DNA from: AP-15 sp963814865 | GTDB lineage: Bacteria; Pseudomonadota; Alphaproteobacteria; ATCC43930; CGMCC-115725 | Direction: 5' to 3' | NCBI GenBank assembly: GCA_963814865.1 | Contig: CAWFEN010000006.1 | Span: 1-64,000 of the forward strand | Length of the DNA stretch: 64,000 bases | Part shown: positions 54,765 through 63,232 of the stretch, piece after piece | Position numbering within the stretch: position 1 is the stretch's first letter | Layout of the letters: the number at the start of each line of letters is the position of its first letter | The notes under the pieces: generated by a model | Told to the model about the DNA's origin: nothing | Database searches by the model: none | Seen by the model: the letters and a program-made list of their open reading frames with translations, nothing else | Made by a program: the position numbers and the translations under genes

Positions 54765-54962
54765 TCAACCCGCCGCGGGCGCGGGCTCCGGGTGCGAAAT
54801 CTCGACGACCGGGCGCAGCAGCTGCCGCACCAGCGGCACGCATTTCCCGCATTTCGGCTTTCGGCCGAGCGAGCGGTAGACCATCGATACCGTGCTGCCG
54901 TCGGCATCGGCATGGGCGCGCACGTCGCGATCGGTGATCGCATTGCAGACACAGACGTACAT
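54765..54962 (-). CDS. bfd: Bacterioferritin-associated ferredoxin
   Basis: A 65-residue protein with the Bfd-type [2Fe-2S] site: Cys4 and Cys6 in MYVCVCNAITDRDV, Cys38 and Cys41 in KPKCGKCVPLVRQLL. Bfd docks on bacterioferritin and passes electrons through the haem to release stored iron. AGGAGGTGA precedes the start at ideal spacing, and a perfect inverted repeat lies about 45 bases upstream, suggesting iron control. Confidence 0.94.
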   Translation of the reverse strand: MYVCVCNAITDRDVRAHADADGSTVSMVYRSLGRKPKCGKCVPLVRQLLRPVVEISHPEPAPAAG

Positions 54963-55003
54963 GCGCGCCCCTATCGGCTATTCACCTCCTGCATATACCC
55001 TGG

Positions 55004-55020
55004 TTGCGATCAATTCGCAA
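55004..55020 (-). promoter_or_regulatory. Fur/Irr-like operator of bfd-bfr
   Basis: TTGCGA-ATTGA-TCGCAA (minus strand) is a perfect 6-base inverted repeat with a 5-base centre, about 42 bases before the bfd start. Its TGCGAAT half-site resembles alphaproteobacterial Fur/Mur boxes. The gene function supports an iron-responsive operator; the exact regulator is inference. Confidence 0.6.
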
Positions 55021-55188
55021 TATCATCAGCCATGCCATCCGATATGACCAGCCATGCCGCCCGAGCAGCCGCGTCGAGCTGTTGCGGGCGACAGACACGT
55101 CCGACCGTCAGCGGCGGCTGGTCCGTCATTGCGAGGAGCCCGCAGGCGACGCGGCAATCTCGAACGGGCGGGTCGGGAGCGGGCGGCC

Positions 55189-56031
55189 CTATTGCACCTG
55201 CTGCCGCAGCTTGGCCCAGCGATCGAGGATCGGCAGGATCTGGTCGGCGCCTTCCGCCGGCAGGGTAACGTTGACCCGCACCGCGCCGAGATCGCGGAAC
55301 CGTTTGATCCGGTCCGCATCTTCGGGTGCGCCGCCGATCGTCACCGGCAGGGATTGCGGGTCGCGGCCGGCGTCGAGCGCCATCTGGCGAAAGCGCGGCA
55401 TGTATTCCTCGGGGCTGCCGCTGCTGGCGTTCGGATACCAGCCGTCGCCGTAGCGGACCGCGCGCCGCGCCGCCCACGGAAAGGCGCCGCCGAGCAGGAT
55501 CGGCGGCCACGGCTTCTGCACCGGCTTGGGCCAGGTCATCATCGATGTGACCTTGACGATCTCGCCGTCGTATTCGGCGGTCGATTTGGTCCAGATCTCC
55601 TTCATCGCCTCCATCTGCTCACGCATCTTCTGCATGCGCGTGCCGAATTTCGTGCCGTGGCTTTCGATCTCCTCGGCGTTCCAGCCGCCGCCGATGCCGA
55701 ACAGAAAGCGCCCGCCGGAGACCTGGTCGATCGAGGCGACGAGCTTGGCCGTCTGGATCGTGTCGCGCTGGATCACCAGGCAGATGCCGGTAGCGAGCTT
55801 GAGCCGCTTCGTGGCGGCCCCGGCAGCGGCCAGGGTGACGAACGGGTCCATCACATCGTAATAGCGCTTGGCCAATTCGCCGCCGCCCGGCGCCGGTGTC
55901 TTTCGCGGCACCGGGATGTGCGAATGCTCGGCCGCCCACAAGGAGTTGAAGCCGCGTTCCTCGAGTGCGACGGCCAGCGCCGCCGGCGTGATCGAATAAT
56001 CGGTGAAAAAGATCGAAGCGCCGAATTCCAT
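55189..56031 (-). CDS. LLM-class F420-dependent-type oxidoreductase
   Basis: A 280-residue luciferase-like TIM barrel: MEFGASIFFTDYSITPAALA, FNSLWAAEHSHIPVPRKTPA, LKLATGICLVIQRDTIQTAK, GGRFLFGIGGGWNAEEIESH and PPILLGGAFPWAARRAVRYG. The sequence fits the branch commonly labelled probable F420-dependent oxidoreductase. It differs clearly from the LLM protein at 8431-9363. The lyase gene ends 40 bases upstream on the same strand, so it may be the third gene of that operon. Confidence 0.86.
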   Translation of the reverse strand: MEFGASIFFTDYSITPAALAVALEERGFNSLWAAEHSHIPVPRKTPAPGGGELAKRYYDVMDPFVTLAAAGAATKRLKLATGICLVIQRDTIQTAKLVASIDQVSGGRFLFGIGGGWNAEEIESHGTKFGTRMQKMREQMEAMKEIWTKSTAEYDGEIVKVTSMMTWPKPVQKPWPPILLGGAFPWAARRAVRYGDGWYPNASSGSPEEYMPRFRQMALDAGRDPQSLPVTIGGAPEDADRIKRFRDLGAVRVNVTLPAEGADQILPILDRWAKLRQQVQ

Positions 56032-56070
56032 GAGTGCCAGTCCCTGTTGCTGGTGTTGCAAAGCGCGATC

Positions 56071-57444
56071 CTAGGTCGCGCTCGTCGCGGCGGCAATGTC
56101 GGCGGCAGCGGTGCGGGCGCGCTGGGCGGCGTCGCGGGCCATTTCGGCGCACAGCCCGGTATAGGCGGTCGGGTCGAGCAATGCCGCGATCGCCTGCTCG
56201 TCGAGATGCGCGGTGACGCGCGGGTCGGCGGCGAGCAGGCTGGCGAACGGCTTGCTTTCGACAAAGGCAGCCTGGGCGGCGTCGTAGACGACATCGTGCG
56301 CATGCTGGCGGCCGATCGCGGCGCCGAGATCGAGCATGACCGCTTCGGCCATGATCAGCCCGCCCCCCAGATCGAGGTTCTTGCGCATCCGTGCGGGGTC
56401 GAGCCGCAGCCCGCGCAGCACCTCGACGAGACGGCTCAACATGTCGCCCATGGCGATCGCGGCGCGCCCCTCGGCCGCTTCCATGATCAGGCTGGTGGTG
56501 CGGTCGGCTTCGTGCTCGGTCTGCATCGCCTCCAGGGCCAAGGGCACGCAGGCGCGGATTTCGGCCGAGGCGGCGATGATGTCCTGGCACAGCTTCGGGT
56601 TGCGCTTTTGCGGCATCGTCGAGCTGCCGACCGTGCCGGGCGGCACCGGCTCCTCGACCTCGCCGAACTCGGTCTTCATCAGGGTGTAGATCTCGCGCCC
56701 GATCTTGCCGCAGGTGGCGGCGACGAGACCGAACAGGCAGATGTTCTCGGCCAGGTGGTCGCCCAACGTGCGCGCCGGCACCCGCATCGGCAGCATGCCG
56801 AGCTGCTTGCCGATGCCGGCCTGCACCGCCGGGCCCTGCGCGCCCAATGAGGCGAAGGTGCCGGCACCGCCGCCCAGCATCGCGACGAAGATGCGCGGCG
56901 CCGCCTGGTGCAGCCGCTCGACATGGCGGATCATCTCGTCGATCCACACCGCCGGCTTGTAGCCGAAGGTTGCCGGCAACGCATGCTGGCCGTGGGTGCG
57001 CCCGGCGATCGGCATGTCGGCGCCGCGCTCGGCGAGATCGGCCATCGCCAAGAGGGCATCGCCGATCAGGCCGAGGAAGATCCGATGTGCCTGGCGCAAG
57101 ACCAGCAGATCGCCGGTCTGGGTGATGTTCTGCGTCGTCGCCCCCCAATGCACCCAGCCGCCATATGGCTCGCCGGTGACGCGGGAGAGTTCCCAGACCA
57201 GCGGCACGATGGTGTGGCCGGTGCGGGCAAAGCCCTCGTCGATGCGGGAACGGTCGAGCAGTTCGAGCCGGGCCGAGCGCGCGATCGCCTCCGCCGCCCC
57301 CTTGGGGATGATGCCGAGGTCCTCCTGCGCCTTAGCCAACGCCGCCTCGACCTCGAGCCAGGCCTGCCAGCGGCTCTCCTGGCGATAGAGCGCGCGGATG
57401 CCGGGATCGGACACCCGTGCCGCCGTCGGCAGTTCGTCGGTCAC
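56071..57444 (-). CDS. Lyase of the fumarase/adenylosuccinate lyase superfamily (PcaB-like)
   Basis: A 457-residue protein. It has WLEVEAALAKAQEDLGIIP, GWVHWGATTQNITQTGDLLV with a conserved Thr/Gln pair, AGRTHGQHALPATFGYKPAV with the catalytic His region, and the superfamily signature GSSTMPQKRNPKLCQDIIAA with the catalytic Ser loop. It is closest in character to 3-carboxy-cis,cis-muconate cycloisomerase, with adenylosuccinate lyase as the alternative. The length and linkage to an amidohydrolase support a catabolic role. It starts at GTG 57444, overlapping the amidohydrolase stop (GTGA). Confidence 0.85.
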   Translation of the reverse strand: MTDELPTAARVSDPGIRALYRQESRWQAWLEVEAALAKAQEDLGIIPKGAAEAIARSARLELLDRSRIDEGFARTGHTIVPLVWELSRVTGEPYGGWVHWGATTQNITQTGDLLVLRQAHRIFLGLIGDALLAMADLAERGADMPIAGRTHGQHALPATFGYKPAVWIDEMIRHVERLHQAAPRIFVAMLGGGAGTFASLGAQGPAVQAGIGKQLGMLPMRVPARTLGDHLAENICLFGLVAATCGKIGREIYTLMKTEFGEVEEPVPPGTVGSSTMPQKRNPKLCQDIIAASAEIRACVPLALEAMQTEHEADRTTSLIMEAAEGRAAIAMGDMLSRLVEVLRGLRLDPARMRKNLDLGGGLIMAEAVMLDLGAAIGRQHAHDVVYDAAQAAFVESKPFASLLAADPRVTAHLDEQAIAALLDPTAYTGLCAEMARDAAQRARTAAADIAAATSAT

Positions 57445-58520
57445 GGCGATTGCTCCGAGCTGTCGAGGCGGTAGAAGCGCCGGGCGGTGCCGGCGAAGAG
57501 GGCGCGCTTCTCGTCGGGCGAGGCGCCGGCGGCGATCCGTTTGAACGCGTTCCACAGCACGGCATAGCCGGTGCCGACCTTCTCGACCGGGAAATTGCTC
57601 TCGAACATGCAGCGATCGGCGCCGAATAATTCGATGCAGGTCTCCATGTAGGGCCGCCAGCAGCCGGCCAGCTGCTCGGAGGAGGGCGGCATGTCGGCGG
57701 CGCCGTAATCGAAGGCGGCGAGCCGGCGCATCTGGCCGCCGAGCTTGACGGCGACGTTGGGACAGCCGGCGAGATCGGTCATCGAGCGCTTCCAGTTCGC
57801 GAACACCTCGTCTCCCCTGCCCGCATAGGGGCCGTAGCCGAGAACGCCGCCGGTATGGCCCATGACGATCGGCGCCGCCGGAAAAGCCCGGGCGAGGTCG
57901 ACCACGTCGCCGAGCTGCGGGTGATAGAGCCAGGCGTCGAAGCTGAGGCCGCGCGCCGCCAGCCGGGCGAAGCCGGCGCGGAAATCGGCGCGCTGATAGA
58001 AGTGCGGCTGCATGTCGGCGCGGCTGTTGCCGATCGTGTCGCTGGCGTCCCAGCCGGCCGAATGGCGCACCCCGCGAAACCTGCCGCCGCCGGCGCGGAT
58101 ATGCATTTCGAGCACCGGCTCGACCCGCTCGCCCAGGGTCAGATCGGCGTAGCCGACGATGCCGGCGGCGACCCTTGTCTTGCCGTAATTGCCGCTGGCG
58201 CTCATCGCCGCGAGCCCGGCGACGAACTCGGTCTCGCCGACCGGACGCAGCTCCGGCGATCCGCCGGCACGGTACATCGAGCGGCATTCGAGGAACACCG
58301 TCGCCTCGATACTGTGCCCGGTGTCGAGATCGGCCAGCAGCTCGTCGAGCAGATAGCGGTGGCCGGGACGCTCGGCCGGGCGGTCCCAGAAATGATGATG
58401 CGGATCGACGATCGGCAGATCGGGGTCGAGGATCGGCTCGGGCGCCTGTTTCGCCAGCCAGGAATCGTTCGGCCGTTCGATGCTGCGCCCCCATTGGGTC
58501 GGCCGCGTGGTCGCCGCCAT
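57441..58520 (-). CDS. Amidohydrolase-family metal-dependent hydrolase
   Basis: A 359-residue TIM-barrel protein. It has PIVDPHHHFWDRPAERPGHR with the HxH metal site, VFLECRSMYRAGGSPELRPV, APIVMGHTGGVLGYGPYAGR and RCMFESNFPVEKVG. It is a paralogue of the protein at 13723-14742. GGAGGACGGC precedes ATG 58520. The stop overlaps the lyase start, so the two are translationally coupled and probably act on successive intermediates, for example a lactone hydrolase with a muconate-type lyase. Confidence 0.86.
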   Translation of the reverse strand: MAATTRPTQWGRSIERPNDSWLAKQAPEPILDPDLPIVDPHHHFWDRPAERPGHRYLLDELLADLDTGHSIEATVFLECRSMYRAGGSPELRPVGETEFVAGLAAMSASGNYGKTRVAAGIVGYADLTLGERVEPVLEMHIRAGGGRFRGVRHSAGWDASDTIGNSRADMQPHFYQRADFRAGFARLAARGLSFDAWLYHPQLGDVVDLARAFPAAPIVMGHTGGVLGYGPYAGRGDEVFANWKRSMTDLAGCPNVAVKLGGQMRRLAAFDYGAADMPPSSEQLAGCWRPYMETCIELFGADRCMFESNFPVEKVGTGYAVLWNAFKRIAAGASPDEKRALFAGTARRFYRLDSSEQSP

Positions 58521-58595
58521 GCCGTCCTCCGTCGCTGTGCTGCCGTCAATTCAACCCGACCAGATCCCGGTTGGCAACATGTTGGTCGCACACCG

Positions 58596-58838
58596 TCACG
58601 TCGCGCGCCAAAGCGGCCGACCCAGCTGCGGCGCGTCCTGCCCGACCGCGACCCGCCTGGTAATAACGCGTCGGGCCTCGAGTTTCTGGATGCGCTTCCA
58701 GCATGGCGTCGGCGACAGCCCGACGCGTTCCGCCATCCGGGCGATGGAGAGCGTCGAATCGTCCTGCAGGATCTGCAGCAATCTGCGGTCGATTTCGTCC
58801 ATAGCGGGCCCCGTCACAGATTTTCCGATGCTCGTCAT
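58596..58838 (-). pseudogene. Lrp/AsnC regulator, truncated to its HTH domain
   Basis: About 80 residues: MDEIDRRLLQILQDDSTLSI, ARMAERVGLSPTPCWKRIQK and LEARRVITRRVA form a complete AsnC-type winged helix-turn-helix. Then the sequence loses similarity and stops; the RAM ligand-binding domain is missing. In another frame LARDVTVCDQHVAN may be a leftover. The FAD/NAD(P) gene stop lies five bases before ATG 58838, so the pair was probably one transcript. ATG 58802 is an alternative start. It may still bind DNA but lacks the oligomerisation domain. Confidence 0.72.
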
Positions 58839-58843
58839 GCCGC

Positions 58844-60418
58844 TTACGCCTCGATCAGCTGGCGGAATTGCGCGGGTTCGGCCGGTTCCCGGCTGCGGCT
58901 CGGGAGCATGGCGTCGCATTCGCTGCCGCGAGCGGCGGGCCTGCCATCGTCTCGACCGTCGTCGCCCGCATGCGACGCCAGCAGCGACGGCAGGCGCGCG
59001 CCGAGATGGCCGGCAAGCGCCTCGCATTGCCGCCGGATGTCGGGCACCGATGTCACTTCCCAGAACGCCGGCCTGGTCACCGGCCCAACCGCGTAGAGCC
59101 GCGGCCAGATTTCTCCCTGGCGATTGCGCAGGGCGCAGGCCGAGCCGACATCCAGACCCAGCCGGTGATGGTCCGGCCGAACATCGCCGCGATCGAGCAA
59201 GGCGCGGATCAGCGGATCGACGATCCGGGCGTAATCGCATCCCGGGCCGGAGCAGTTGATGACGCGCCGAACGAAAAGACGCTGATCGGCATCGCTGCGG
59301 CGTGGTCGATGGATGACCGAGACGCCGTCGGGCGTCGCCTGCATCTGACGAATCCGGGTCGCCGCCGTGACCAGCCGGCCGCGGGCGATTGCCTGTTCGA
59401 TCCGGTCGGCCACCGCCGGTGCGATACGGTGACGGTGCACATCCCACCACGGCCGCAAGTGACGAATGAAGCGCGCCCGCTCCTCATCCGGCATCGCCTG
59501 CCAGATGTCCTGCGTCACCGGACGCAACCCGTCGATCACCGCCCGCCAATCGCCGCCCCGCGCCGCGAGGTGCGCAATTTCTTCGCGCAGCACGCGGGTC
59601 AGCCTCAGCGCGCTGGCCGGCAACGGGCACGCGATCGGCGTGGCTGGCGGCGCCGGGCCCTGGGCATGCCGGCGCGGCAGCAAGCCCCTGCGGGACAGCG
59701 CATGGATGCAAGCGGTATGACCGCGGTCGAGCAACGAGATCGCGGTATCGACCATGGTCAGCCCGGTTCCGATCAGCAGCACAGGGTCGGCCGGGTCGAG
59801 ATCGCTCAGCGCATCAGGCGCCCAGGGATCGGGACGATAGCGCTCGCTGTCGTAAAAGCTCGGCTCGGCGAGCGGCGGCGGCTCGGGCGGGAAATTGCCG
59901 ACGGCGAGAACCGCGATATCCGCCTCGGTCTTCCGCCCTCGATCGAGATGCAGGGTGACGCCACCGCGCGAGATGCGCAGATCCAGGACCTCGCCGCGCG
60001 TCAGCACGAGCCTGCCGCCGCGGCCGGCGGCCCGCCGGAATTCTTCCTTGAGATGATGCCGGATATAATCGCCGAAAACATTCCGGGCGACGAAAAAGTT
60101 CGGCGTCACGGCGGCCGTGTCGGGCTTGCCGCGGCCGCGCAACCAGTCGAGAAAATCATTCGGCTGATCGGGAAAGGCGCTCATCCGCCCGGCCGGCACG
60201 TTCAGCAGGTGGTGCGGGTTGCCGGTCGAATAGGCCAGACCACGGCCGAATTGCGGACTTCGCTCAATCAGGTGAATACGCACCGCGGGTGGACATCGCC
60301 GCAGCAGATGCTGTGCCAGCAGCGTGCCGCTGAAGCCCGCCCCGATGACCGCTATTGCCGGCGGCCGCGGCGCCGGTGCCTGGATCGCGCTCGAGACCGG
60401 CGGGGAGACGGCAGACAT
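58844..60418 (-). CDS. FAD/NAD(P)-binding protein (NAD_binding_9 type)
   Basis: A 524-residue flavoprotein. It begins with AIAVIGAGFSGTLLAQHLLR, then RGLAYSTGNPHHLLNVPAGR and MSAFPDQPNDFLDWL, hallmarks of the PF13454-type FAD/NAD(P) proteins. DPVLLIGTGLTMVDTAISLL is a second dinucleotide site, and CALRNRQGEIWPRLYAVGPV lies near the end. The reaction is unknown; relatives are often annotated as hydroxylases or uncharacterised oxidoreductases. GGAGGT six bases before ATG 60418 decides the start; ATG 60424 directly abuts it. Confidence 0.82.
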   Translation of the reverse strand: MSAVSPPVSSAIQAPAPRPPAIAVIGAGFSGTLLAQHLLRRCPPAVRIHLIERSPQFGRGLAYSTGNPHHLLNVPAGRMSAFPDQPNDFLDWLRGRGKPDTAAVTPNFFVARNVFGDYIRHHLKEEFRRAAGRGGRLVLTRGEVLDLRISRGGVTLHLDRGRKTEADIAVLAVGNFPPEPPPLAEPSFYDSERYRPDPWAPDALSDLDPADPVLLIGTGLTMVDTAISLLDRGHTACIHALSRRGLLPRRHAQGPAPPATPIACPLPASALRLTRVLREEIAHLAARGGDWRAVIDGLRPVTQDIWQAMPDEERARFIRHLRPWWDVHRHRIAPAVADRIEQAIARGRLVTAATRIRQMQATPDGVSVIHRPRRSDADQRLFVRRVINCSGPGCDYARIVDPLIRALLDRGDVRPDHHRLGLDVGSACALRNRQGEIWPRLYAVGPVTRPAFWEVTSVPDIRRQCEALAGHLGARLPSLLASHAGDDGRDDGRPAARGSECDAMLPSRSREPAEPAQFRQLIEA

Positions 60419-60493
60419 TGTCATACCTCCGGATTGGCTCACGCGGGGCAGGCGCAGCTCGATTGCCGAGATCCGATCGCAAACTATAATTTC

Positions 60494-60522
60494 TATCTAC
60501 ACCATAGGAATAATAATTTCAA
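60494..60522 (-). promoter_or_regulatory. Probable promoter for the FAD protein gene
   Basis: On the minus strand TTGAAA (60522-60517) and TAGATA (60499-60494) are 17 bases apart within a markedly AT-rich stretch (60480-60530). Transcription would start near 60487, giving a leader of about 70 bases. Confidence 0.5.
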
Positions 60523-60619
60523 AGCGACCGACGCCTGTCAAGAGGTTTCGATCGGGCATCATGTTTCCTGCCGGCGGCAACCTGGTTTCGGCCGGCCGCC
60601 GCCGACCGGGCTTCGGGAT

Positions 60620-61408
60620 TTACGGGTCGAGGCGCGTTGGTCGAGGCAGGTGGATGCCGCACTCCGTCTTGCCCTGGCCGCGCCAGCGGCCCGCGCGCCG
60701 ATCCTCGCCCGGCAGAACCCGGTCGGTGCAGGTGATGCAGCCGATCGACAGGTATCCCGCCGCTTCGAGCGGATGCCGGGGGAGATTGCGCGCGGCCAAC
60801 TCATCCGCGACCCGGCTTGGCGACCACCCTGCTACCGGATTGATCTTGATGCGGCCCCGGTCGTCCGCTTCGAACATCGGCAATTCGGCCCGAGCGGCAC
60901 CGTGGTAGCGCTTGCGGCCGGAAACCCAGGCGTCAAAGCCGCTCAGCGCGGCAGCGAGCGGCTCCACCTTCCTGACATTGCAGCAGCGATCGGGGTCGCT
61001 CAGCCAGAGCGCAGCGCGCGGATCGGCCGCCGCCAGCCGAGCGGGGTCCGGCACGACGGTGCGCACATCTTCGAGGCCGAGGCGGGCAACCAGCCGGTCG
61101 CGATATCGCAATGTCTCGCTGAACAGCTTGCCCGTATCGAGGAAAACAACCGGCGTGCGCCGGTCGATCTCGGCTATTTGCGCCAGGACCACGGCGGATT
61201 CGGCGCCGAAGGACGAAACCACGGCCAACCGGCCGCGGAACTCGCTTTCGATCAGCGGGCGCAACAGCGTCGCGCCATCGAGCCCGGCGTATCGTGCGGC
61301 CAACTCCCGGACCCGCTGCGCGTTCCGGACATTCGGGCGGTTCTCGTGCTCGGCCGCCGCGGCCGCGATTGGTCCCAGTTCTTCATCGTCCGCCATGCGC
61401 AAGGTCAT
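60620..61408 (-). CDS. cysH: Adenylylsulfate (APS) reductase, CysH
   Basis: A 262-residue member of the PAPS/APS reductase family. The PP-loop SSFGAESAVVLAQIAEID binds the nucleotide. Cys132-Cys133 in RCCNVRKVEP and Cys214-x2-Cys217 in GCITCTDR form the [4Fe-4S] site that marks APS rather than PAPS reductases. The catalytic Cys240 is in KTECGIHL. It reduces activated sulphate to sulphite with thioredoxin during sulphur assimilation. The start is ATG 61408 (MTLRMADDEEL). No sulphite reductase or sulphurylase gene is adjacent in the window. Confidence 0.93.
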   Translation of the reverse strand: MTLRMADDEELGPIAAAAAEHENRPNVRNAQRVRELAARYAGLDGATLLRPLIESEFRGRLAVVSSFGAESAVVLAQIAEIDRRTPVVFLDTGKLFSETLRYRDRLVARLGLEDVRTVVPDPARLAAADPRAALWLSDPDRCCNVRKVEPLAAALSGFDAWVSGRKRYHGAARAELPMFEADDRGRIKINPVAGWSPSRVADELAARNLPRHPLEAAGYLSIGCITCTDRVLPGEDRRAGRWRGQGKTECGIHLPRPTRLDP

Positions 61409-61903
61409 CGGGCAAGCTTCTCCAACATGCACATCTTCGGTTCCTTGAATTTCAGGGGAAGATTGCTCGCCTGGCGCCCCCGTCGTTGCGCGCGTCGGCC
61501 GGGCACAGACCGCCGGTTCACCCGTGGCGAAAGCACCGCGAGCCATCCGGCATGGCGGGGCACCCAGCCGGGCGCTGCGCTCTACTCGTGGGGCTTCGGC
61601 GCGAAGCGCTGCGGGAGAGATGCCCGGCGAAGCGACCGATCGATCGAAAAGCCGGCTCGAAACTTTCGGGTCAACAACAGCGCGAGCGGCACCAGATCGC
61701 CAGTGAGCCCGAGATTCGGCCAGTGCAAGGCATCGTATTGGGTCTCCCACCGAACCCGGCGCTACCGGTGCAGCACCTCGGGATCATAATTACATAGATG
61801 AAAGGCTATTAATACGTCAACAACATTTTTAACATGTTATTATCGCTCGTTCCCCATCCGGCAGTCAGTCGGGCGCGACCCGCTGAGCGGGCCTTGCAAG
61901 GCC
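61409..61903. other. Intergenic region upstream of cysH
   Basis: About 495 bases. The part at 61790-61850 is AT-rich and contains the perfect 10-base palindrome TAACATGTTA (61830-61839). The part at 61582-61761 is open on the minus strand and reads protein-like (RWETQYDALHWPNLGLTG, DLVPLALLLTRKFRAG), but has no start codon or recognised family. It could be the tail of a lost gene. The remainder shows nothing I can name. Confidence 0.45.
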
Positions 61904-63082
61904 TCACACGATCCCCGCTTGCCGCAGCCGCGCGATGTCTGCGCCCGCATAGCCGAGCTCGGCCAGGACGTCGTCGGTGTCGGCGCCAAGATCGGGGGCG
62001 GGGCGGTAGAGACGGCACGGCGCCTCGGCGAATTTGATCGGAAAGCCGAGCATCTCGACCTCGCCATGGCCGGTATGCTCGGCCTTGACGACCATCTCCT
62101 GCTCGATGATCTGCGGATCGGCAAAGACCTCCGGCAGGGTCTTGACCCGGTCGCAGGGCACGCCGGCGGCGTTGAGCTTGGCGATCCAATAGTCGCTGGT
62201 GCCGGCGGCGAGCCGTGCCTCGATTGCCGCATTCATCGCCCGACGGTTCCGCACGCGCAGATCGTTGGTGCGGAAGTCGGGATGATCGCGCAGCTCGGCC
62301 GCTTCCAGCGCGTCGATCAGGCGCTGATAGGATTGCTCCTGCGAGGGCGCGATCGCGATCTCGCCGTCAGCGGTGCGGAACATGCCGTAGGGCGAGACGA
62401 TCGCGTGGTCGTTGCCGCTGCGTGCCGGCATTTCGCCGGTCGCGAGGTAGTTGGCGGCGAGAAAACCGAGGACGCTGACCATCGCATTGTTGAGGCTGGC
62501 GCCGACCTTCTCGCCCTGCCCGGTGCGGCCGCGGCGCAGCAATGCCGCGCACACGCCGAGCGCGCCCTGGAGGCCGGCGATCAGATCGGCGATCGGCGGC
62601 CCGGCGCGCATCGGCGCGCCCTCGGGCTCGCCGGTCACGCTCATGAACCCGCTCATCGCCTGGGCGATGAAATCGAACGACGGGCGGTCGCGATAAGGGC
62701 CGCTCGAACCGAAGCCGGTGATGTTGCAGTAGACGAGGCCGGGATTGAGGATCGCGAGCCGGCCCTCGTCGAAGCCCATCGCCGCGAGCACGCCGGGGCG
62801 GAAATTCTCGACCAGCACGTCGCTCCGCGCGATCAGCCTGGCCAATATCTCGCGGCCCTCGGCATTGCGCAAATCGAGGGTCAGCGAGCGCTTGTTGCGG
62901 TTGAACGCCGCGAAATACCAGCTGAGCCCGTCGCGGATGACGCCCTGCCGGCGGACCGGGTCGCCGGTGCCCGGCGTTTCGACCTTGATCACCTCGGCGC
63001 CCATATCGGCGAGCATCATCGAGCAGAACGGTCCGGCGAGGATGCGGGTCAAGTCGACCACGCGCAGTCCCGACAACGGCAA
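61904..63082 (-). CDS. CaiB/BaiF-type (family III) CoA-transferase
   Basis: A 392-residue protein. It has LSGLRVVDLTRILAGPFCSM, ADMGAEVIKVETPGTGDPVR, NRNKRSLTLDLRNAEGREIL, ENFRPGVLAAMGFDEGRLA and GFGSSGPYRDRPSFDFIAQA; the Asp in the last block is the expected catalytic residue. It transfers CoA between carboxylates. The start is TTG 63082 with AGGAG eight bases upstream; the ATG at 63089 is in another frame. It is divergent from the transketolase-like gene, leaving 150 bases between them. Confidence 0.88.
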   Translation of the reverse strand: MPLSGLRVVDLTRILAGPFCSMMLADMGAEVIKVETPGTGDPVRRQGVIRDGLSWYFAAFNRNKRSLTLDLRNAEGREILARLIARSDVLVENFRPGVLAAMGFDEGRLAILNPGLVYCNITGFGSSGPYRDRPSFDFIAQAMSGFMSVTGEPEGAPMRAGPPIADLIAGLQGALGVCAALLRRGRTGQGEKVGASLNNAMVSVLGFLAANYLATGEMPARSGNDHAIVSPYGMFRTADGEIAIAPSQEQSYQRLIDALEAAELRDHPDFRTNDLRVRNRRAMNAAIEARLAAGTSDYWIAKLNAAGVPCDRVKTLPEVFADPQIIEQEMVVKAEHTGHGEVEMLGFPIKFAEAPCRLYRPAPDLGADTDDVLAELGYAGADIARLRQAGIV

Positions 63083-63232
63083 GCGGCATCTCCTATCCAA
63101 TCGGCGGGTGCATCCTAGCATGCGGCGGCGCTGCCGCTGATCGGCCGTCGCGGCTGGCGCGGGCTGCTGCGAAGTTTCGGATTTTCGCAGGCAAAGCGGC
63201 TAAGCTGCGCCGGCCGAACGGGAGTTCGAACG

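Noticed and set aside
58868..61789. A very long plus-strand open frame (over 900 codons) opposite the FAD protein and cysH genes
   Set aside because: It is antisense to two well-supported genes. Its translation is rich in Arg, Ala and Gly with no domain, and GC-rich DNA often leaves such frames open.
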